Of a DNA stretch of 20,131 bases, positions 14,775 through 20,131 are shown in pieces. Origin of the DNA: JBGPBY01 sp041481485. GTDB taxonomy: Bacteria > Acidobacteriota > Terriglobia > 20CM-2-55-15. Each line of letters opens with the position of its first letter. Position 1 is the stretch's first letter. The notes under the pieces are model-generated. The model searched no databases, was not told where the DNA came from, and saw only the letters and a program-made list of their open reading frames with translations. Position numbers and translations under genes: made by a program. Location of the stretch: NCBI GenBank assembly GCA_041481485.1, contig JBGPBY010000059.1:1-20131 (forward strand). The letters run 5' to 3'.

Positions 14775-14863
14775 TTCTCGCGAGACTTCCTGCCTTTGTT
14801 TAACCTAAAAGTTGAGCCGACGGAAAGTGTCCCTAACGCTCCAGACACCCTTCCAACATAATA
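14772..14863. repeat. Direct repeat copy 2 (92 bp), right of the toxin-antitoxin pair
   Basis: Second copy of the 93-bp repeat, 1169 bp from copy 1 in the same orientation. Inside the palindromic half the inner arm has one disrupting change (CCAGACAC instead of CCGGACAC). It begins at the stop of the possible Fic-like fragment and ends 75 bp beyond the stop of the asparagine synthetase gene, where its hairpin might also act as that gene's terminator. Confidence 0.9.
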
Positions 14864-14937
14864 CTGATACGCGACATAGGGTCTCAAACCTTTCGAGACT
14901 GCTGTTGGGAAAGGGATTTCTTTTATAGCTATCCGCC

Positions 14938-16842
14938 TCAAAGCCCGTAACGCTTTTGAAGGACGCACATGGAGGTCATCATAAATAGTAGCGGGTCCAT
15001 GGATGTGCGTTCGCTCTCAGTCATTACCGGAATTCGGTCCAGCAATGCCGCGACCGATTTTCTGTCAAAGAATGGAACGTCCGACAGGGATTCACTGCGG
15101 AGAACATCCTGGATCAACTGATACATGGGATTTTGAACCTGCAGCGTGCTCGGAGGCGCAAAAAAGGGCTGCTTCAATCCGCGATAGACCTCATCGGTAA
15201 TGAATGGTCTGGCCGCATCCCGCAGTAGTCCCTTTCGAATTGTTCCTTTAGCCAGCAAGGAGGCGGGAATCGTTCGAGTCAGCTCAAAGAGTTCATGATC
15301 CAGGAAAGGCAGGCGTACTTCGACGGCATGAGCCATGTCGAGCCGGTCGGCTGCCAGAACATAGTTGACGAACAACGACTTCATCCAGAGGTACAGCACC
15401 TGCTTTACGGGTTCCCGCCCGGACATCGTGGCTGGCCTGTCGAATTGAGCCATGAATTCTCCATACGGATCACGGCGAGGGAACGCTTGAACAAATTCCG
15501 CCGACAACAATGACTTCAGTAGAGTCAGTTTTTCGGCCAGACCGCGCAGCAGCGCGGGTGGGAAATCCAATAGCTTACACACATTGCCCAGTTTCGGAGA
15601 TACCGCGGAAATTTGGCGCTCATGAGGGCTTTTGGACCTGAGCATCCGAGCAAGCATGCGCGGCCAGACTGCGAAGCCGTTTCTGCCGGAAGCAGCAAGT
15701 GCCGCACTCGAAAAATCATAGCCAGCAAAAAGTTCGTCCGCTCCTTCGCCGGCCAGCACCACCTTATATCCGGCAGCCTGAACGGCGCGGCTCAGAGCAT
15801 AACGGGCGACGCCATGGGCGTTGTAGTGAACCATTTCGCCATGCCAGACGGCGTCGCTAAAGAGATCGGCGAACGCTTGATTGGCGAGCGCCACCCGGTG
15901 AAAGTCCGCTCCGGCACGGGCGGCAGTGCGCTCGGCGCTCGCACTTTCGTCGAACTCGCGTCCCTCGAAAGCAACTGTGAATGCTGCCACTTTCCCCGGT
16001 AAGGCCGCGCTGGCCATTCCCAGTACCGCGGAAGAATCGACTCCGCCGCTCAGGTAGCAGCCCACCGGCACGTCGGCCCTCAAGCGAATGCGGATCGCTC
16101 CGGCCAACTGAAATCGAATTTGCTCGATCCAATCGGCTTCGGAACGCTGCGTGTCTGTCCGGCTTGACCTTGGGTAGTCGGCATCCCAGTAGCGGTGCAC
16201 ACGAACCGAACGCGAATTCGCCACCAGATAGTGACCTGGCGGCACCTGACGGATGCCCTTGAACAAAGATCGATCCTGATTTACCGACAAAAACAGGTTC
16301 TGAAATGCGGATTCGTGATCCCAGTTTGCGGGAACGCCGGCCGCGAAAAGCGCCTTGGCTTCGGAGGCCAGGCAGAGTTGGCTGCCATCTTGGAAATAGA
16401 AGAGCGGCTTGATGCCGAATCGGTCACGCGCGGCAAAAAGTTCTCCGTTTCCTTCGTCCCAGATGATAAATGCGAATTCGCCGCGCAACCGCTTCAGGCA
16501 ATCCGCTTGCAGGTCTTCATAGAGGTGCAGCGCGACCTCGCTGTCCGAGCGGGTACGAAACCGGTGGCCGGACGCTTCCAGGTCTTTCCGGATGGTTTCA
16601 AAATCGTAGAATTCTCCGTTGACCACGATGTGGAGCCGCTCGTCTTCGTTCGCAATGGGCTGAGCGCCCGTGGCGAGGTCTATGATGCTTAAGCGCGTAT
16701 GTCCGAGCGCGACGCGATGGTCGTGGGAGACCCATTGTCCGGAGCCATCCGGCCCACGGTGGGTCAGTTGGCGTGTCGCACCACCGATCGACTCCGGCGA
16801 TAACCGCTCTTCAAACGACAAGAGGGCGGCGATGCCGCACAT
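14938..16842 (-). CDS. asnB: Asparagine synthetase (glutamine-hydrolysing), class B amidotransferase
   Basis: A 634-residue enzyme of the AsnB family, full length. It has an N-terminal class II glutaminase and a C-terminal ATP-pyrophosphatase synthetase domain, converting aspartate, glutamine and ATP to asparagine, or amidating a specialised substrate. C2 is the exposed nucleophile after Met removal. R50 (HTRLSIIDL), N75/G76/E77 (VNGEFYD) and D100 (RSDSE) are the expected glutaminase residues. SGGVDS at 265-270 is the ATP loop, with VVLAGEGADELFAGYD, RLDMAHAVEVRLPFLDHEL and a C-terminal GLKQPF segment also typical. The ATG at 16842 is required to place Cys at position 2 and has GGAGGA six bases upstream. 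It follows the HTTM gene on the same strand by 89 bp. Such AsnB copies are often tied to surface-polysaccharide modification, so housekeeping asparagine synthesis is not certain. Confidence 0.93.
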   Translation of the reverse strand: MCGIAALLSFEERLSPESIGGATRQLTHRGPDGSGQWVSHDHRVALGHTRLSIIDLATGAQPIANEDERLHIVVNGEFYDFETIRKDLEASGHRFRTRSDSEVALHLYEDLQADCLKRLRGEFAFIIWDEGNGELFAARDRFGIKPLFYFQDGSQLCLASEAKALFAAGVPANWDHESAFQNLFLSVNQDRSLFKGIRQVPPGHYLVANSRSVRVHRYWDADYPRSSRTDTQRSEADWIEQIRFQLAGAIRIRLRADVPVGCYLSGGVDSSAVLGMASAALPGKVAAFTVAFEGREFDESASAERTAARAGADFHRVALANQAFADLFSDAVWHGEMVHYNAHGVARYALSRAVQAAGYKVVLAGEGADELFAGYDFSSAALAASGRNGFAVWPRMLARMLRSKSPHERQISAVSPKLGNVCKLLDFPPALLRGLAEKLTLLKSLLSAEFVQAFPRRDPYGEFMAQFDRPATMSGREPVKQVLYLWMKSLFVNYVLAADRLDMAHAVEVRLPFLDHELFELTRTIPASLLAKGTIRKGLLRDAARPFITDEVYRGLKQPFFAPPSTLQVQNPMYQLIQDVLRSESLSDVPFFDRKSVAALLDRIPVMTESERTSMDPLLFMMTSMCVLQKRYGL

Positions 16843-16931
16843 CAGTCTTCCTCCATGGAGCACACACAGCGCCGCGGTCCGCGGTAATCATCTCGCGCGT
16901 ACCACGATTCCTGTGCTTTGCGCATTGCCAA

Positions 16932-18518
16932 CTACAGTTCCAGATTCAGCGCGCGGATTCTTGCGCCACCCGATTCGCAATCGAAACCCATCATCAGCGC
17001 ACGAGTGCTCGGTCCTTGTTCCTGATGGAACGGAACAATTCGCGTCACGATCGAGTAAACAGCAATGTTCGCGCCGATATGAGATTTGCAGTAGCGTTGA
17101 GCGAACCGCTTGTAAAGACTGCGGCGGAGTTCCGGTTGTTCGTCCAAGGGCACGTGAGCCCAGGTGATTCCCATCATGTAGCTCTGCAGCAGTACACTTC
17201 GTGTCGACCGCGGAAAAACTTCGCTGGGATCGATACGTCGAGCCGTTCCCGCTGACATCTCAAGGATCTCGTAGCGAATCTCATAGTTCCTCTCGTCGAT
17301 CCAGTTGAAAAGCTGATACTGCTGCGCGATGCCGATTTCCCATAAAGGAAGATAGATGGCGACCTGTACGGGCCCTATCCCATCGGCCACGCTCACCAGC
17401 CGAGTTGAAGAGTTGGTGTTTGCATTGGCATGCTCCCGGGCGGGCTGGCGCCATTGAGGTAGAGTAACGGAACTCAGCATCGCTAAGGTCAGCATGGTGA
17501 CAAAAACCATTGCAAATGATCCGTTCCAGCCAAGTTTCCGCGGTTCGACATTCCCGGCGCGGATTGCTGCGCCGCCTTTGACGCGTCCGGCGATCTCTTC
17601 GCGAAACACGATTATCGCCGCAGCAATGCATGCGATGTTTGCAAAGGGAATCCGCAGAGTACCGAGCATCCCGAGATGGAATGCCACCAGAACAACCAGC
17701 AGCGCGTATCTAACGCGATGGTGCACCGGCAAGAGGATCATGATGGGAAGAGCAGGCTCTATGACCAACACGAGATAGTTCAAAATCCTCAGCCCAGGCA
17801 ATTGCGCGACGTTCCAGAAATCGGGTGTATAGGCAATCGGTAACTTAAGTACGGCATAAAGAGCCGAACCGTCCAGCCACATGGGACTGGTCCATTTCCA
17901 CAATCCCGCCACCAGATAGATCAGCGCGAAATTCCAGAGGAAGCAGCGAACGGCGACTCCGGGAACCTGCTTGTGCTTCCACCGAATCCATGCGTTCTCC
18001 CGATCGGCTAACCATTCGGAAAACACGAGCGTTTCGCCGACTGGAAGCAGTAACAACCAGAACAAAAGGAGGTGAACGATCGCATCGTCCACGAACATCA
18101 CCAGAAAGTTCCAGCGTTGGGCGCTCACAGCAGTTAGATACAGAACCAGCGCAAAGAACTTGACCCGGTATCCGAGAATCAATGCCCACGATGCCAAGGA
18201 CGCCGCAAGGAAAACAGCACGCATTTGTGCAGCGCTCAAGCCCAGCTGAAACAGATTCGGTTGCGTGAACCAGAACATCCTTGCGGAGTAGGCGTGATCG
18301 ATAAGGCCGCCAGGACTGCTGATGTCCCCGGTTTCCAAATAGGTATGAATAAAATAGGCAAAACTCAGAAGGCCCACGGCAATCCGGAAAACATCCACTG
18401 GCCACGCGGGGCTGGGCTGGAAGAAAGACTGCTGCAACTTCACGAAATTGCGGCGACAGAATGGTTCGCCTTCCGAGCACGGATCTTCCATCAAATAGGA
18501 GAGCGCCAAACGCACCAT
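16932..18518 (-). CDS. HTTM-domain (vitamin K-dependent carboxylase-like) membrane protein
   Basis: A 528-residue multi-pass membrane protein. The HTTM region covers about 40-310: VDVFRIAVGLLSFAYFIHTY, MFWFTQPN, LASWALILGYRVKFFALVLYL, RWNFLVMFVDDAIVHLLLFW with LLLPVGET, FALIYLVAGLWKW and W-L-D-G-S-A-L-Y, followed by more helices. These match bacterial HTTM proteins distantly related to gamma-glutamyl carboxylase. The lysine-dependent active site of the eukaryotic enzyme cannot be confirmed, so activity is unknown. A further helix at about 335-355 precedes a C-terminal soluble domain of about 160 residues with several Trp, Tyr and Arg residues. The ATG at 18518 has no clear RBS; Met10 is an alternative. 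It may be co-transcribed with asnB 89 bp downstream, a pairing that hints at a surface or peptide modification role. Confidence 0.82.
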   Translation of the reverse strand: MVRLALSYLMEDPCSEGEPFCRRNFVKLQQSFFQPSPAWPVDVFRIAVGLLSFAYFIHTYLETGDISSPGGLIDHAYSARMFWFTQPNLFQLGLSAAQMRAVFLAASLASWALILGYRVKFFALVLYLTAVSAQRWNFLVMFVDDAIVHLLLFWLLLLPVGETLVFSEWLADRENAWIRWKHKQVPGVAVRCFLWNFALIYLVAGLWKWTSPMWLDGSALYAVLKLPIAYTPDFWNVAQLPGLRILNYLVLVIEPALPIMILLPVHHRVRYALLVVLVAFHLGMLGTLRIPFANIACIAAAIIVFREEIAGRVKGGAAIRAGNVEPRKLGWNGSFAMVFVTMLTLAMLSSVTLPQWRQPAREHANANTNSSTRLVSVADGIGPVQVAIYLPLWEIGIAQQYQLFNWIDERNYEIRYEILEMSAGTARRIDPSEVFPRSTRSVLLQSYMMGITWAHVPLDEQPELRRSLYKRFAQRYCKSHIGANIAVYSIVTRIVPFHQEQGPSTRALMMGFDCESGGARIRALNLEL

Positions 18519-18664
18519 AGTTTAGTGGGCGCATAGTACTACACTTGGCTTCCAGGCAACGGCGGCCACTGGGAGAAGCCGCATACCAGACACAGCGTCA
18601 ACGCCACAGCGGCATTCATCTGGTGATGCTGGCGAACGACGCAATTTCAGGCCAACAAGAATTC

Positions 18665-18711
18665 GGGCCGGGGCGCACTCAATCCTGGTGATTGAGCCGC
18701 GCTTCCGGCCC
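18665..18711 (-). terminator. Strong three-segment hairpin after the TPR lipoprotein gene
   Basis: GGGCCGG (18665-18671) pairs with CCGGCCC (18705-18711). Then GCGC pairs with GCGC (18673-18676 and 18699-18702), and CTCAATC (18678-18684) with GATTGAG (18690-18696), around a 5-base loop. It starts 15 bases after the TPR stop codon, so it is probably the terminator or 3'-end stabiliser of that transcript. There is no U-run. Confidence 0.6.
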
Positions 18712-18726
18712 GATGTCGTGACTTGC

Positions 18727-19662
18727 TTACTGATTCACGGTTGCGGAATCGGTCGCAGGCTGCTTCGGCTCGACAGCCCGTTTCGCCTCTGCTTCTCTGT
18801 CGAAGGATTCTTCAGAGCTCACCTTGACAGCTTCGACCCGCGCCAGGTTGCGCTTCGCTTTCTCATTGCCAGGATCCGCAGCGAGCGCGCTGTTGTACTC
18901 CGAAGCCGCAGCCTTGAAATGTCCTGTATGTTCAAGGGCCATGCCCAGGTTGTTGTGGAATGTCGGGACGTCATTCTGCAATTCCACAGCCCTGGCAAGA
19001 AGAGGCGTCGCATCGTAAAACCGTTTTTGCTGGATCAATATCAACCCGAGGTTGTTCATCGACCATGCGTCCTTCGGGTCCAGCGCAATCGCTTTGCGAT
19101 ATTCGTCAGCGGCATCGTCGATCTGGTGCTTGCCACTGTAGGTGCGGCCCAGCAAGCGATGCAATTCCGCGGAATTGGGCTCGATTTCTCCGGCGCGCCC
19201 GAGCTTGACAATGGCGTCATCAAAGCGGCCCTTGTCAATCAGCATGCGGCTCAGGTTCATAAGACTCTTCAAGTGGTCCGGATCAATACGAAGCGCTTCC
19301 TCGAATGCCTTCTCGGCCTTCTCCGAATCGCAGCCTTTGGACGCTGAGAGCCCGAGCATATAGTGCCCCCATGGGTTGTTCGGTTTGTCCAGCGTGTACT
19401 TTTCGAACACCTGCGTTGCTTCAGCGTATTTACCCGCCTGAAACGCCGCCTCGCCATCCGCATATGTAACAGGGCCGGCGAATTTTGTTGCAGTCCCGTC
19501 GAGAGCTTTGTCGCCCGCGGGTTTGTTCAGGGAAACCGGCTGCATCTTTGCGGTGCGTTGAGTTTCATTGTCGTTTGTCTGCGTTGTTTTGTTTTTGGAG
19601 CAACCGACGGCGGCTAGTGCCGCCACGAGCAGGGCTGCTGTGATTTTTCCATTGCGTGTCAT
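18727..19662 (-). CDS. TPR-repeat lipoprotein
   Basis: A 311-residue lipoprotein. The signal peptide ends in A-A-V-G-C, so C21 would be lipidated and the protein anchored to a membrane on the periplasmic side. After a polar linker (about 22-60), residues about 66-270 hold six tetratricopeptide repeats, for example YADGEAAFQAGKYAEATQVF, HYMLGLSASKG, LMNLSRMLIDKGRFDDAIV, LHRLLGRTYSGKHQIDDAAD, MNNLGLILIQQKRFYDATPL and FHNNLGMALEHTGHFKAAAS, each followed by a P-x-N/D/G turn. Such proteins act as scaffolds for envelope complexes; the partner is not visible. The Glu/Lys-rich tail (about 280-311) is probably unstructured. The start has GAGGAGG four bases before the ATG at 19662. It is followed by a strong hairpin and preceded by a long non-coding region with tandem palindromes, so it appears to be a single-gene transcript with its own regulation. 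Confidence 0.9.
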   Translation of the reverse strand: MTRNGKITAALLVAALAAVGCSKNKTTQTNDNETQRTAKMQPVSLNKPAGDKALDGTATKFAGPVTYADGEAAFQAGKYAEATQVFEKYTLDKPNNPWGHYMLGLSASKGCDSEKAEKAFEEALRIDPDHLKSLMNLSRMLIDKGRFDDAIVKLGRAGEIEPNSAELHRLLGRTYSGKHQIDDAADEYRKAIALDPKDAWSMNNLGLILIQQKRFYDATPLLARAVELQNDVPTFHNNLGMALEHTGHFKAAASEYNSALAADPGNEKAKRNLARVEAVKVSSEESFDREAEAKRAVEPKQPATDSATVNQ

Positions 19663-19834
19663 GTGGCCTCCTCATTGTGGTCGGCCGCTTTATCGCGGTC
19701 GATCGTTTGGAAACCATAAACGCAAGCGGTGGGCCACACTGCAGCGGGCTGGACGACATCTCTTCAAGAGAATGGAACACAATGAGTTGCCGGTTCGGCT
19801 CAAACTTGAATGGGCGGCTGCTCGCAGCGCTGGA

Positions 19835-19883
19835 CGTGTTCGGCCGGACACGTGATTTCGGTCTTCGTGTCCGGCGGGACACG
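19835..19883. promoter_or_regulatory. Two tandem 18-bp palindromes, operator-like
   Basis: CGTGTTCGGCCGGACACG (19835-19852) and CGTGTCCGGCGGGACACG (19866-19883) differ at two positions. Both are near-perfect palindromes, and their starts are 31 bp apart, about three helical turns. The second extends to a 10-bp stem (CTTCGTGTCC with GGACACGAAG, 19863-19886). They lie 173-221 bp upstream of the TPR lipoprotein start. Same-face spacing suggests binding of two regulator dimers. As RNA they would form two hairpins instead. Confidence 0.45.
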
Positions 19884-19967
19884 AAGGGAAGACAGCGCCG
19901 GTTAATGCGATTCCGACTATAGGGCGGTCATAGAAGGTGGGAATGAATTGCAGAGCAAGGGGAAAGT

Positions 19968-19989
19968 CCCCTCCTCAGCTGAGGAGGGG
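19968..19989. repeat. Perfect 22-bp palindrome
   Basis: CCCCTCCTCAG is followed directly by its exact reverse complement CTGAGGAGGGG. It lies in a region without genes and 23 bases before the large hairpin at 20013, with which it probably forms one composite palindromic repeat. Confidence 0.8.
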
Positions 19990-20012
19990 TGGATGCGCGA
20001 TCAAAAAAATGT

Positions 20013-20115
20013 TGCGAAGCCACCGAAATTCGCGCAGACGGGGTGGTGTTGATCAAGTTCAATCAAATTCTCTTGACCAACACCACCCCGGCCGCTCCAA
20101 CAAGGTGGCTTCGCA
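20013..20115. repeat. Large two-tier inverted repeat with flanking A- and T-tracts
   Basis: Outer arms TGCGAAGCCACC (20013-20024) and GGTGGCTTCGCA (20104-20115) are perfect. Inner arms of 18 bp (20040-20057 and 20072-20089, beginning GGGGTGGTGTTG) have one mismatch and a 14-base loop. An A-run (20003-20009) precedes it and a T-run (20117-20122) follows. The whole is about 105 bases, non-coding, and could be a dispersed palindromic element, a bidirectional terminator, or both. Confidence 0.8.
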
Positions 20116-20131
20116 CTTTTTTCTTCATGTC

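Noticed and set aside
13603..14863. Integron attC sites as an explanation for the repeats around the toxin-antitoxin pair
   Set aside because: GTTGAGC fits GTTRRRY, but on either strand the AAC and GTT core sites come in the reversed (inside-out) order, and no integrase is present.
14600..14968. A 122-residue minus-strand frame downstream of asnB
   Set aside because: It runs through repeat copy 2, overlaps the end of asnB, has no RBS and shows no recognisable pattern.
17845..18534. A 229-residue frame overlapping the HTTM gene on the same strand
   Set aside because: The HTTM frame has strong family motifs across the whole overlap; this is a shadow frame.

Overview
The window looks like a chromosomal segment from an uncultured Acidobacteriota (Solibacter/Bryobacterales-like or a related class). 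This is an inference from gene families and writing style: an Oar-like outer-membrane beta-barrel protein, secreted DUF6152-type proteins, a carboxypeptidase-regulatory-like repeat protein, a PilA-like prepilin, and GGAG/AGGAG ribosome-binding sites. No rRNA, tRNA, CRISPR array or transposase gene was found.

Layout. (a) 260-5541 (+): a tight five-gene operon for secreted and outer-membrane proteins. It holds a small secreted beta-rich protein, a two-domain protein, two genes that each encode one of those two domains separately, and an Oar-like barrel with a helical LTxxQ-type N-terminus. This is the best candidate for an undescribed system. (b) 5573-7233 (-): a secreted beta-propeller-like protein and the remains of an ECF sigma factor. 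(c) 7427-8626 (+): a secreted carboxypeptidase-regulatory-like protein that seems to lack its first domain. (d) 8794-9240 (-): a type IV prepilin with a good sigma-54 promoter. (e) 9511-12579 (-): a membrane protein that seems to lack its middle, a NarL-type response regulator, and its partner histidine kinase broken at the phosphoacceptor domain. (f) 12686-13441 (-): a DUF4239 membrane protein. (g) 13469-14863: an AbrB/PIN toxin-antitoxin pair bracketed by two 93-bp direct repeats, with possible gene fragments on either side. (h) 14938-18518 (-): a class B asparagine synthetase-like amidotransferase and an HTTM-domain membrane protein. (i) 18727-19662 (-): a TPR lipoprotein, followed to the window end by operator-like tandem palindromes and a large composite palindromic repeat with no gene.

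Two themes stand out. First, the 260-5541 operon carries the same two secreted domains once fused in a single protein and once as adjacent separate genes, next to an outer-membrane barrel. Second, four nearby genes (sigma factor, carboxypeptidase-like protein, polytopic membrane protein, histidine kinase) each look as if a block has been removed. That suggests local gene decay or an assembly problem.

Longer gene-free stretches: 13442-13873 and 14569-14937 hold the repeats and possible fragments. 19663-20131 holds palindromes only. 9241-9510 holds the pilin promoter/leader and a hairpin.
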